The notes: generated by a model not told the origin, from the sequence alone. A stretch of 64,000 nt of DNA from Hyphomicrobium_A sp963726795 (GCA_963726795.1 CAVSDD010000007.1:310001-374000); one strand, 5' to 3'. Positions 46,208 through 55,074 are shown, counted from the stretch's first letter. A program made the numbers and translations.

Positions 46208-46479
46208 GGCTCTTGGCCTCTCGGCAGACGCTAGGGTTAACGAGACGCGCACATGATTTGGCAGCGTAGTAGATGGCGCATTCTAGGCCCGCCAATGCTG
46301 GCGTCGCCTTGGCCAATACACCGAGTATCTGGCCCTGCTCCTCCACCCAAAGCAGTGGGCCTATGTCGATGGTGGTAGGGCCAGCGCCCGGAACCGGCGG
46401 GTATAATCGGGTTCATCGTAAACCTGGCCGCGCTTCGCCTGTCGCGTACGGCCGCCCATTGGTGGATCCATTGAGCCGC

Positions 46480-47010
46480 ATGCGTTTTGTGAAGACGACG
46501 TTTCCAGACGCGTGGATGATCGAGCCCGAGCAGATTGGGGATGAGCGCGGCTACTTTGCGCGCACGTTCTGCGCACGCGACTTTGCCGAGCGCGGGCTGC
46601 AAGCGAGCTTCGTGCAGCATTCCCGCTCCTATTCGTCCACTAAAGGCACGCTGCGCGGACTGCACTACCAGCAAGCGCCGCATTCGGAAGTGAAGGTCGT
46701 GAGCTGCCTTTCCGGCGCGATCCACGATGTCATCGTCGACCTGCGGCCGGATTCGGTGACCTTCGGGACCTGGGAGGCCTTTGCGCTTACGGAGGAGAAC
46801 CAGCGGCAGATCTATATTCCCGCTGGCTTCGCGCACGGATTTCAATCGCTCACCGACGACGCCGAGGTCGGCTACCTGATCTCGGAATTCTACGTCCCGG
46901 CTGCCTCGACAGGCCTCGCGCACGATGACCCATCACTCGGCATCGCCTGGCCGCTGCCGGTTGCGGTGATCTCCGAGCGCGACCGCACTTGGGGGCGTCT
47001 CGCGGCTTGA
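46480..47010 (+). CDS. dTDP-4-dehydrorhamnose 3,5-epimerase family protein
   Basis: 176 residues from ATG 46480 (TTG 46471 possible; GGTGGATCC upstream). RmlC pattern throughout: DERGYFARTFCARDFAERGL, SYSSTKGTLRGLHYQQAPHS with the catalytic His, VIVDLRPDSVTFG, and IPAGFAHGFQSLTDDAEVGY. It epimerises C3/C5 of a 4-keto-6-deoxy sugar nucleotide. No RmlA, B or D is seen in the window, so the substrate may be a CDP-linked sugar made by the cytidylyltransferase at 33539. Divergent from the GH gene, convergent with the next gene. Confidence 0.88.
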   Translation: MRFVKTTFPDAWMIEPEQIGDERGYFARTFCARDFAERGLQASFVQHSRSYSSTKGTLRGLHYQQAPHSEVKVVSCLSGAIHDVIVDLRPDSVTFGTWEAFALTEENQRQIYIPAGFAHGFQSLTDDAEVGYLISEFYVPAASTGLAHDDPSLGIAWPLPVAVISERDRTWGRLAA

Positions 47011-47016
47011 CTGGCG

Positions 47017-48396
47017 TTACTGCGGTGCGACCAGCAGTGCTGCATCCTCGAGCCGCTCGGCCGCGTCAGCGATCACCGTAAACGGCAGATTGGCGCGGTT
47101 GGCCATATCGAGCAGCGAATGCTCGCCGTCCGCGAGGTTCAACACCCAGAGCATCGCCATGTTGCTATCGTATCCGCTCTTGTCGCCACCGATCGAAGAA
47201 TATAGGCCGCGCCGACCGAGCGCCGGCTCGCACTTTGGGTTGGTGCTGACGAGGACGCGATCCCGCTCCAGCACGTCGATCGCCGCAAGCACGAGATTGT
47301 AGGACAGCTTTAGGTGCTCCGGCGCGATGAGATCGAGGTTATCCGCCGAGGTGTGATACTCGGGGAACTTGCCATGCTGGCTGCGCTGGAAGAGCCCCAC
47401 AGGCAGGTTGAACGCGGGCGAGCAGTATTGCCGCTCGTCATAACCATACGGGCTGAACTCGACGATCTTTGAGGTGGGCGCCGCATGCTTCAGAACATGT
47501 GCCATCGCGCGGTCGATCATGGCGTCGCCGCGCCGGCTCTTCTTGTAGGTCGGGCCGCCAGCGTCGCCGACGCAGGAGACCACGAGCCCGTGCTTGATGC
47601 GCTGAGCGCGCTCCTCGTTTGTTGCCAGCCATGCCACCGCTCCGAGCGTGCCCGGCGTGAACATGAAACGATAGGTGAGCCGGTTGGAGCGCCGGCCGAG
47701 ATCCTGAGCCAGCATGACGAGGAGGGCTATTCCGGCGCAATTGTCGTTCGCCAGAGAGGGATGGCAGCTGTGCGCCGACAGCAGCACCTCGTCGTCGCTC
47801 TCGCCCGGTATGGTGTGCTCGGCATAGGTGAGGTTTCCGTCCGCGAGCGTGGAATCGACCACTGCCGTGTACTGGCCCGGCGGCAACGCCTGCAGCGCGT
47901 TGTGGCTCATGCAGAAGCCCCAGCGCTCCTCGTGGTAGGAGGTTCGATAGGGGATCAGGTCAGGTTGATCGGGAAGCGTATGGATGTGCTTTTTCAGCTC
48001 ATCCAAGCTCAGCTCGGCGCGGACCGGAATGCTGTAATTCAACACGTGCAGGTTCGAGGCGCGGAAATCGACGACCCGCTCGCCGGCGGCGTTCGCGACA
48101 TAGGCGTCCTTGATGTTCCACTCGCGCGGGATGGTCCAATCGAACACGCGTGTGCCGGACGCAACTTCGGTGCGCTTCAGCGCGATGTGCCGTTCGACGA
48201 TATCGAGGGACTGGCGCACGCCGTCGCCGGTGATGCTCCGGCAGATGGGGAAAAGCTCGGAAGCGAGCGCGTACATGCGCTCCCCCACGTCCAGCTCGCA
48301 CAGGCGCAACACGCGCTCAGCGCAACATTTCCGCGTGCAATTGGCGCAGCGATCCGGCTCTTGCTCTGCCGCCGGAACCCGGTCAGGCCGCAACAC
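47017..48396 (-). CDS. DUF4910/M28-like metallopeptidase-fold protein
   Basis: 459 residues from GTG 48396, which overlaps the SDR stop by 14 bp; ATG 48276 (MYALASELFPICRSITGDGV) is the alternative and matches the usual family start. Conserved zinc-site stretches are LLSAHSCHPSLANDNCAGIA and KFPEYHTSADNLDLI, plus GDAGGPTYKKSRRG. The fold is that of M28 aminopeptidases with an inserted N-terminal domain. Proteins of this kind occur in surface-polysaccharide loci and may hydrolyse or form an amide on an amino sugar. This role is inferred. Confidence 0.8.
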   Translation of the reverse strand: MLRPDRVPAAEQEPDRCANCTRKCCAERVLRLCELDVGERMYALASELFPICRSITGDGVRQSLDIVERHIALKRTEVASGTRVFDWTIPREWNIKDAYVANAAGERVVDFRASNLHVLNYSIPVRAELSLDELKKHIHTLPDQPDLIPYRTSYHEERWGFCMSHNALQALPPGQYTAVVDSTLADGNLTYAEHTIPGESDDEVLLSAHSCHPSLANDNCAGIALLVMLAQDLGRRSNRLTYRFMFTPGTLGAVAWLATNEERAQRIKHGLVVSCVGDAGGPTYKKSRRGDAMIDRAMAHVLKHAAPTSKIVEFSPYGYDERQYCSPAFNLPVGLFQRSQHGKFPEYHTSADNLDLIAPEHLKLSYNLVLAAIDVLERDRVLVSTNPKCEPALGRRGLYSSIGGDKSGYDSNMAMLWVLNLADGEHSLLDMANRANLPFTVIADAAERLEDAALLVAPQ

Positions 48397-49426
48397 AGTT
48401 GACGTGCCTTAGCGAGCTGTCGAGGATGCCGTCGGCGATCAGCTTTTTGATGTGGCCGATGCGCTGGTAGCGCGGGCCCTCGAACTCCTCGAGCGTCACC
48501 TTCGACGACTTGTAGGCGGCATAGAGCTGCTCGGCACCCTTGCGAGCATTCCACACCGGCTTGAAGTCGGGCAGCACCTTGTTGATCTTGGCAAAACTCA
48601 CCCGGTAGCAGCGGGTATCGGGCCCGGCATCGCTCGCATACTCAAGGTGGCAGCCTGGCACGACATCGGCGACGATCTGGGCCAGCTCGCGAATGCGATA
48701 GTTCTCGGTATCGCAACCCACATTGAACGCCTCGTTGAAGATCGTCTCGCGGGGCGCAGCTAGCGCGGCAATGAACGCGCGCGAGATGTCCTCGATGTGC
48801 ACGACGGGACGCCAAGGGGAGCCGTCAGACTTGAGATAGATCTGCCCGGTGGTCGTGGCCCAGGCAACGAGATTGTTCAGCACGATATCGAAGCGCATGC
48901 GCGGCGACAGGCCATATGCCGTGGCTGGGCGCAGGTACGTCGGGCAGAAGCTTTCATCCGCCAGCGGCGAGATGCCCTGCTCGGCCCAAACCTTCGACTG
49001 CCCATAGGCCGTCACGGGATTGAGCGACGCCGTCTCATCGACCATGTCGTCGCCCGCCTGACCGTAGTTCGAGCACGAGGAGGCGAGCAGGAATCGCTCG
49101 ACGCCGGCTTCCTTGGCGATCTTTGCCAAGCGAGCGCTGGCGCGATGATTGATCGAGTAGGTGATATCGGAATTAAGGTTGCCGAGCGGATCATTGGACA
49201 GCGCCGCCAAATGGATGACCGCCTCGCGTCCCTTGAGGTCGGTCCGCGTCAGGTCGCGCACGTCCTTGGAGATGGTCGGAATATCAAGCACCTTGCCGCC
49301 GCCATCGAAGGTGCAGCGCTCATAAAGGTCGCTGTCGCAGCCGAGTACGTCGTGGCCAGCGTCGAGCAGCATCCGGCTCATGACCGTGCCGATGTAGCCG
49401 CGATGACCGGTGAGAAATACTTTCAT
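48383..49426 (-). CDS. NAD-dependent epimerase/dehydratase (extended SDR)
   Basis: 347 residues. GHRGYIG at 7-13 binds NAD, Asp31 in CDSDLYE is consistent with NAD preference, SSCSNYG at 116-122, and the catalytic Tyr141/Lys145 in AYGQSK. RPATAYGLSPRMRFDIVLNN and SDGSPWRPVVHIEDISRAF are nucleotide-sugar SDR signatures. It probably reduces or epimerises a 4-keto sugar nucleotide in the same pathway as the RmlC homologue and the CDP-sugar genes. It is the first gene of a minus-strand pair with the DUF4910 gene. Confidence 0.88.
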   Translation of the reverse strand: MKVFLTGHRGYIGTVMSRMLLDAGHDVLGCDSDLYERCTFDGGGKVLDIPTISKDVRDLTRTDLKGREAVIHLAALSNDPLGNLNSDITYSINHRASARLAKIAKEAGVERFLLASSCSNYGQAGDDMVDETASLNPVTAYGQSKVWAEQGISPLADESFCPTYLRPATAYGLSPRMRFDIVLNNLVAWATTTGQIYLKSDGSPWRPVVHIEDISRAFIAALAAPRETIFNEAFNVGCDTENYRIRELAQIVADVVPGCHLEYASDAGPDTRCYRVSFAKINKVLPDFKPVWNARKGAEQLYAAYKSSKVTLEEFEGPRYQRIGHIKKLIADGILDSSLRHVNCVAA

Positions 49427-49750
49427 GGACCAAATTCCCCAATATCCTCCGGATGAGCCGACAATCGGGGAAGCGCAGTCGCGCGCCTAGGAGCGAATAA
49501 GACGAGGGGGAGCAGGCGTGCGAAGGACGCAGGCGGCTCAAGCTACTTCGAATGGAGTAGCAATCTCATTTTGCGACACGGCTTTGGCTCGCCGAGACAC
49601 CATTCCGCGACGGATCACCCGCTCTGCGTCCAACGAATGGCGCAATAGCCCGCGCCACCGCTCGCCGGTACTAAGGCAATCGCACTCGAATTACCGCTGG
49701 ATCCTATCCAACGCGAGTGACCCGCGCGTTTTTCGGCATTGGAGAAGCAG
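49427..49750. other. Intergenic region between the SDR gene and the VPEID-CTERM gene
   Basis: About 320 bp between divergent genes, so it must contain both promoters. The sequence GGAGAAGC directly before 49751 is the ribosome-binding site of the VPEID-CTERM gene. I see no protein-like frame, no strong inverted repeat and no obvious consensus promoter. Confidence 0.5.
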
Positions 49751-49984
49751 ATGTTGAGCAACCTGATAAAAGTTACAGCCGCAGGCTTCGCGATGAGCCT
49801 CTTCACGGCCAAGCAGGCCGCTGCCTGGTGCATTTTCGGCTTCGGCGACACGTGTGGCGGCAGTGGCGGAGATGGGGGCGGCACAACGGCGGCGCCCGAG
49901 TTCGACGGCCCCGGCGCAATCGCCGCGATCGCCCTTCTCGGCACCATCGTCGCTCTCATTTACCATAGGTCGAGCAGTAAGTAG
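49751..49984 (+). CDS. VPEID-CTERM-type exosortase E substrate
   Basis: 77 residues from ATG 49751, preceded by TTGGAGAAGCAG. A signal peptide ends near AKQAAA (20-25). A short mature part follows with two Cys and a Gly-rich run (TCGGSGGDGGGTTA). The C-terminal sorting signal is APEFDGPG (48-55), a hydrophobic helix AIAAIALLGTIVALIY (56-71) and a basic HRSSSK tail. This is the tripartite architecture of VPEID-CTERM signals, with PEFD instead of PEID. The exosortase E gene starts 41 bp downstream on the same strand. The mature peptide would be released or anchored after cleavage near PEFD. Function unknown. Confidence 0.85.
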   Translation: MLSNLIKVTAAGFAMSLFTAKQAAAWCIFGFGDTCGGSGGDGGGTTAAPEFDGPGAIAAIALLGTIVALIYHRSSSK

Positions 49985-50025
49985 GCCGTCTCGAGGGTCT
50001 CATCGAGGCGAGCGCAGGACATCCC

Positions 50026-51672
50026 ATGAGCACTTCGACCGCGGTTGAAAGTGGTAAACCCAACCGCGTTCGCAAATCCCACAGCGTTCGCCTATGGGCG
50101 GCAATCTCGCTGGCACTCGGCGAGATCGTTGCCGTCTCCTTCGCGTTCAACTTTCCGACGGGCTTGCCGGAAGCCATCAATCCGGTCGCGTGGGCGAAAT
50201 GCTCCGCTCAAGCGGGCCTGCTTGCGTTCGTAACGTTAACGCTCGTGCTTTGGCCCGACCGCAGCAAGGTTATCGACGCGTGGGGCCGCGCGACGCGCGA
50301 CAGCAACTGGGTCGTCCATGCGCTAGCTAACACTGCCCTGTTTGCCCTGCTTCTGCCTGCGACGCTCGCCTTCTCCGACTTCGCGGCCCATTCGGCCGAG
50401 CGGCCTTGGGCGTGGTTTGCCGTCTATTGCTGCCTGCTGCTCGCCACTCTCCTTTCGCTCGCCAACATCGCCGCACCGTTCCCTTTCTGGCGCTGGCTCA
50501 TTCGCGAGGCGCCTTCACAGATTGCAACGGCCATTGTCAGTGCCGCCGCGCTCGTCCTCGCCGGCCGTCTCTCGCTCGAAAGCTGGGACGCTCTATCGAG
50601 CGCCACGCTGCGCGTTTCGCACTGGATACTCACCCTCTACGAATCCAACGTCGTTCTCGACGTAGACCGCGAGCTGCTCGGCGTCGGCGAGTTCAAGGTG
50701 CGCGTGTTGAGAGAGTGCTCGGGTTATGAGGGCATCGGGCTCATCGTTTGCTTTCTCGCGCTCTACTGCGTGCTGATGCGCCGCAAGCTCCGCTTTCCGC
50801 ATGCGCTCGCGCTGTTCCCGCTGGCCATCGTCGCCGTATGGACGCTGAACGCGGCACGCATCGCGGCTCTGGTCAGCATCGGGCATCACGTGTCACCGGT
50901 GCTCGCGCTCAATGGGTTTCATTCGCAAGCGGGATGGATTGCATTTCTCACTGTTGCATTCGGCATCATCGCCCTTTCGCAAAAGGCCGCGTTCTTCAGG
51001 CGCGAGTTCCAGATCACGCCTATCACGCGAACGGCGAGCCGTCCCCGGGATCAACTTGTATTTGCCTTGCTCGTGCCGTTCGCGGCTTTGATGTCCGCCA
51101 CCATCGTGGCGTCCGCATTCGCGCCGCACGATCAATGGTTCTATCCCCTGAAGGTGGCTGCCGTTTCAGCGGCCGTTTGGTATTACCGCAAATCCTACGT
51201 GGGCCTTTTCGCAGGCGTTTCGCCGGTTTCGATTGGCATTGGCATTGCGGTCGGCGTCATCTGGATCGCGACCGACGTTCGCGCCCAACAACCCGTCGAA
51301 CTCGGGGTCTGGCTCGCGACGTTGCCCGCGTGGCTCGTGGCGCTATGGCTCGTTGCACGCGCGTTGGGCTCGGTGCTGCTGGTTCCGGTGGCCGAGGAGC
51401 TGGCGTTTCGCGGGTATCTGCAGCGGACGCTCATCGACCGCGATATCGCGCGCGTCGCACCGGGGCAGTTCACCTGGCTATCGTTTGTCGTCGTTACGGT
51501 TGCATTTGGGATGATGCACCAGCGCTGGCTCGCCGCCATGCTCGCGGGCGCGGCGTATGCGCTCCTGCTCTATCGCAGCAACAAGCTGTCGGACCCAATC
51601 GCCGCTCACGTCGCATCCAACAGCGTCATTATAGCCTGGGCCATCGCGGCCCAGCAGTGGTCGCTCCTGTGA
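50026..51672 (+). CDS. xrtE: Exosortase E/protease fusion (VPEID-CTERM system)
   Basis: 548 residues, polytopic inner-membrane protein. The exosortase half (about 90-325) has the catalytic Cys231 in RECSGYEG, Arg278 in NAARIAAL and His299 in NGFHSQAGW. The C-terminal half (about 350-548) is a CPBP/Rce1-type intramembrane metalloprotease with Glu457-Glu458 and Arg462 in AEELAFRG, His498 in FGMMHQRW, and His528/Asn532 in AHVASNS. All predicted catalytic residues are present. The fusion defines the XrtE family, whose known partner class is VPEID-CTERM; the partner gene is immediately upstream. It cleaves and processes the sorting signal in the inner membrane. Confidence 0.93.
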   Translation: MSTSTAVESGKPNRVRKSHSVRLWAAISLALGEIVAVSFAFNFPTGLPEAINPVAWAKCSAQAGLLAFVTLTLVLWPDRSKVIDAWGRATRDSNWVVHALANTALFALLLPATLAFSDFAAHSAERPWAWFAVYCCLLLATLLSLANIAAPFPFWRWLIREAPSQIATAIVSAAALVLAGRLSLESWDALSSATLRVSHWILTLYESNVVLDVDRELLGVGEFKVRVLRECSGYEGIGLIVCFLALYCVLMRRKLRFPHALALFPLAIVAVWTLNAARIAALVSIGHHVSPVLALNGFHSQAGWIAFLTVAFGIIALSQKAAFFRREFQITPITRTASRPRDQLVFALLVPFAALMSATIVASAFAPHDQWFYPLKVAAVSAAVWYYRKSYVGLFAGVSPVSIGIGIAVGVIWIATDVRAQQPVELGVWLATLPAWLVALWLVARALGSVLLVPVAEELAFRGYLQRTLIDRDIARVAPGQFTWLSFVVVTVAFGMMHQRWLAAMLAGAAYALLLYRSNKLSDPIAAHVASNSVIIAWAIAAQQWSLL

Positions 51673-51741
51673 TGCAGCCGTGCTAACGAGCTGACCAGCC
51701 GGCCGCGCACTGCGGGCCGACATGCTCGGAGATCAAAAGAC

Positions 51742-52665
51742 ATGATGCGTTTGTTCGCGGCCGCAGTTGGCGTGTTCACTCTCTCATTGCCGGTGGCTGC
51801 CGAAGTTCAACCGTACCCGGCAGAATTCCGCACCGAGGACATCGCAACCGATGGCGCCACCATTCATGTGCGCGTCGGCGGCAAAGGGCCGGCGGTCCTG
51901 CTGCTGCACGGATTTGGCGATACCGGCGACATGTGGGCGCCGCTGGCGAAGGAGCTCGTGCAAAACCACACCGTCATCGCGCCCGACCTGCGCGGCATGG
52001 GGCTCTCGTCGCAGCCCGCAGGCGGATACGACAAGAAGACCGAGGCCCGCGATATCGCGATGGTGCTCGATCATCTGAAGGTCGACCAGGCCGACGCTCG
52101 TCACCCACGACATCGGCAACATGGTCGGCTACGCGTTTGCCGCGCAGTATCCCGAATCGCGTCACGCGTTGGGTCGCGATGGATGCGCCGCTGCCCGGCA
52201 TCGGCGACTGGGAGAAGATCCTCCTCACTCCGGCGCTGTGGCATTTCAATTTTCGCGGACCCGACGTCGAGCGCCTCGTGAAGGGGCGCGAGCGCATCTA
52301 TCTCGATCGGTTCTGGAACGAGCTGTCGGCCGACCCGAAGGCGATCGACGAAGCGACGCGCGAGCACTATGCCGAGATCTACGCGCGCCCGCGGCGCCAT
52401 GCATTCCGCGTTCGAGCAGTTCGCCGGCTTTCGCGCAGGACGCGATCGACAACAAGGCGTTCCTCGCCAGGGGCAAGCTTGAAGATGCCCATCCTCGCCA
52501 TCGGCGGCGGAGAAATCATTCGGCACCGCGATGGCGGAGGATCTGCGTTTCGTGGCTGATAACGTGACCGGTGGCGTTGTGCCGAACTCGGGCCATTGGC
52601 TCATGGAGGAGCAACCCGCCGCGACGATGGCCGCGATCAAAGCGTTCATCGACGCGAAGAAATGA
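51742..52665 (+). pseudogene. Epoxide-hydrolase-like alpha/beta hydrolase, multiple frameshifts
   Basis: Start ATG 51742 with a signal peptide (LFAAAVGVFTLSLPVAAEVQ). GPAVLLLHGFGDTGDMWAPL and APDLRGMGLSSQP are intact. The nucleophile region (THDIGNMVGYAFAAQYPES) is in another frame, as are WVAMDAPLPGIGDWEKILLT, FAGFAQDAIDNKAFLARG, KMPILAIGGGE and VADNVTGGVVPNSGHWLMEE. The stop is TGA 52663-52665. Nucleophile Asp in THD-I-G and a C-terminal GHW His fit epoxide hydrolases or haloacid dehalogenases of this fold. Shifts map near 52095, 52170, 52400, 52480 and 52520. Confidence 0.75.
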
Positions 52666-52675
52666 ACGACGCGCG

Positions 52676-53695
52676 TTAGTCGGTCTTCTTGGTGAGACGT
52701 GCGATGGCGATTGTCTGGCGGTGCCAGTCCTTGATGGCAACCGCCGGATAGCCGCCGACCACGCCCGAAGCCTCGACATTGCGGATGACACCGCTTTTGG
52801 CGGCGATGTTCGCGCCGGCTCCGACCGTCAGATGATCGGAGACGCCGCTCTGGCCGCCGATCATGACCCCGTCGCCAACCGCCGTGCTTCCGGCGATGCC
52901 GACCTGGGCGCAGATCACGCAATGGCGGCCGAGGGTCACGTTGTGGGCGATGTGCACGAGGTTATCGAGCACGCTGCCCGCGCCGATCACCGTGTCGCCG
53001 GTGGCCCCGCGGTCGATGGCGCAGTTGGCGCCGATCTGCACATCGTCCTCGATCATCACGCGGCCAAGCTGGAGCATGCGCGTCAGCCCCCGCCCGTTCG
53101 GCACGAAGCCGAAACCCTGTGAACCGATGGTGACGGCGGTCTCGATCTCGACCCGGCGGCCGATGATGGCATGGCTGACAACTGAGTTTGCCCCGATCTT
53201 GCAGTCGTCGCCGATCTGCACGCCATCGCCGATGACCGCGTTGTAGGAGATGAGGCAGCCTTTGCCGATCTCGACGCCGCGGCCGATGACCGCCCCGGCT
53301 TCGATCCGCGATCCGGCGCCGATCTTGGCGCTCACATGCACGCGCGCGCTCGAGTCTATGCCGGGCTCCAGCGCAGGCTGGGGATAAAACAGCAGCCCGA
53401 CCTGCGCGTACGCGAGACGCGGGTTGGCGACGTAGAGCAGGCGGCTCCCGGCGCCCGCATGGTGAGCGAGTTTGCGGTTGATGATGATCGCCCCGGCGCG
53501 GCTCGGAACAAGCGCGTCGAGATAGCGCGTGTCGGTGAACACGCTGATGTCGCTGGCCTCGGCGCTGTCGAGCGGTGCGATGTCGTGAATGGGGATTGTG
53601 ACATCGCCGTCGCCCACCGGCTCCGCGCCGACCAGGGCCGCAATTTCCCCAAGAGAAAACGGCCCCGCTCGACTGAAGAACCTGGCATCAGGCAT
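52676..53695 (-). CDS. lpxD: UDP-3-O-acylglucosamine N-acyltransferase, LpxD
   Basis: 339 residues from ATG 53695 (GTG 53704 is an alternative). An N-terminal uridine-binding domain (DISVFTDTRYLDALVPSRAG) is followed by a left-handed beta helix of hexapeptide repeats (IGAGSRIEAGAVIGRGVEIG) and the active-site segment DNLVHIAHNVTLGRHCVICA with the catalytic His. It adds the second acyl chain in lipid A synthesis. It stands alone here, not in the usual bamA-lpxD-fabZ-lpxA group, so a second copy may exist elsewhere. Confidence 0.92.
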   Translation of the reverse strand: MPDARFFSRAGPFSLGEIAALVGAEPVGDGDVTIPIHDIAPLDSAEASDISVFTDTRYLDALVPSRAGAIIINRKLAHHAGAGSRLLYVANPRLAYAQVGLLFYPQPALEPGIDSSARVHVSAKIGAGSRIEAGAVIGRGVEIGKGCLISYNAVIGDGVQIGDDCKIGANSVVSHAIIGRRVEIETAVTIGSQGFGFVPNGRGLTRMLQLGRVMIEDDVQIGANCAIDRGATGDTVIGAGSVLDNLVHIAHNVTLGRHCVICAQVGIAGSTAVGDGVMIGGQSGVSDHLTVGAGANIAAKSGVIRNVEASGVVGGYPAVAIKDWHRQTIAIARLTKKTD

Positions 53696-53757
53696 GAGGC
53701 TCACCGCTACGCATCACAGGCGCCGCAAGGGCGGACCTTAGCCCAATTGCGATTGTT

Positions 53758-55074
53758 TTACAGCACCGCCGGCTTGCGTGCGGAGCGATCGTGCCCGCCC
53801 TGGCGGGTGTCTGCGGATCGACCGCCGTTGCCGGAATGCTGCCGCTGCTTGACGGGCTGGCGATGACCCGAGCCGTTGGAGCGATTGGACCGGTTGTGCC
53901 CATTGCCACGGGGCGGTGCGGCAGTGCGAGTGGTGGTGGGTCCCGCTTCCGAAGCGCGATTAACGCTGGCGATCGATTGTTTCGTCAGCCGCTCGATGTC
54001 GCGCAGCAAGCCGCGCTCATCGGTGCCGCAAAGCGAAATTGCAATGCCTTCAGCGCCGGCGCGCGCGGTACGGCCGATGCGGTGAACGTAGCTTTCGGGC
54101 GTGAGCGGCAGGTCGTAATTGATGACGTGCGTGACGGCATCGACGTCGATGCCGCGTGCGGCGATGTCGGTCGCGACCAATCCGCGGATGCGGCCGGAGC
54201 GGAAATCGCCAAGCGCTGCCTCGCGCTGCCGCTGGCTCTTGTTGCCATGGATCGCGGCTATCCTGATGCCGGCGGCCTCGAGATGGCGCGCGACCTTGTC
54301 GGCGCCGCGCTTGGTGCGGGTAAAGACGAGCGTGCGCTGCATGGCCGGATCGGCGAACAGCGAAACGAGCAGCGACGGCTTCTTCGTCGCATCGACGTGG
54401 ATGACGCTCTGCGCCACACGGTCGGCCGTCCTTGCAGCCGGGGTCACGGAGACGCGGAGCGGGTCGCGCAGCATCTCATCTGCCAGCTCACCGATCTCGC
54501 GCGGCATCGTCGCGGAGAAAAAGAGGCTCTGACGCTTTGCGGGGATCTTGGAAAGGATCTGGCGAATGGGGCGAATGAAGCCCATGTCCAGCATCTGATC
54601 GGCCTCGTCGAGGACGAGGATCTCGGTGCCCGAAAGTACGACGCTGCGCTGCTCGACGTGGTCCATCAAGCGGCCGGGGGTCGCAACGAGTACATCGACT
54701 CCGCGGCTCATCGCGTTGACTTGCGGACGGTGCGGAACGCCGCCGTACATGACGGCAACCGTCAGCCCCGTGTGGCGTCCATAGGTCTTGAAGCTCTGGG
54801 CAATCTGTGCGGCAAGCTCGCGCGTCGGCGACAACACTAGCACGCGCGCACCGCCGCGAATCGCGGGCCGGCTGTTCGCGGCGAGGCGATGCAGGATGGG
54901 CAGCGCGAAGGCAGCGGTCTTGCCGGTGCCGGTCTGCGCAACGCCCAGCAGGTCTTGCCCCGCAAGAACGCCGGGAATGGCCTGCGCCTGGATCGGCGTC
55001 GGGATCGTGTAGCCTTCGGTCTCGAGGGCCTTAAGCAGGTGGGCGTTGAGACCCAATTCGGTAAACGTGGTCAT
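53758..55074 (-). CDS. rhlE: DEAD-box ATP-dependent RNA helicase, RhlE type
   Basis: 438 residues. Q motif at 4-29 (FTELGLN...IPTPIQAQAI), motif I AQTGTGKT at 46-53, Ia PTREL, II DEAD at 156-159, III SAT at 187-189, then motifs IV-VI (ATDIAARGIDVDAV, HRIGRTARAG). The tail is basic, Gly/Arg/Asn-rich (about 375-438). It unwinds structured RNA, often for ribosome assembly or cold adaptation. A cold-shock gene lies in the opposite direction 800 bp away. Confidence 0.93.
   Translation of the reverse strand: MTTFTELGLNAHLLKALETEGYTIPTPIQAQAIPGVLAGQDLLGVAQTGTGKTAAFALPILHRLAANSRPAIRGGARVLVLSPTRELAAQIAQSFKTYGRHTGLTVAVMYGGVPHRPQVNAMSRGVDVLVATPGRLMDHVEQRSVVLSGTEILVLDEADQMLDMGFIRPIRQILSKIPAKRQSLFFSATMPREIGELADEMLRDPLRVSVTPAARTADRVAQSVIHVDATKKPSLLVSLFADPAMQRTLVFTRTKRGADKVARHLEAAGIRIAAIHGNKSQRQREAALGDFRSGRIRGLVATDIAARGIDVDAVTHVINYDLPLTPESYVHRIGRTARAGAEGIAISLCGTDERGLLRDIERLTKQSIASVNRASEAGPTTTRTAAPPRGNGHNRSNRSNGSGHRQPVKQRQHSGNGGRSADTRQGGHDRSARKPAVL

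Noticed and set aside
47485..48402. 305-residue plus-strand open frame
   Set aside because: Antisense to the DUF4910 gene; amino-acid composition is not protein-like.
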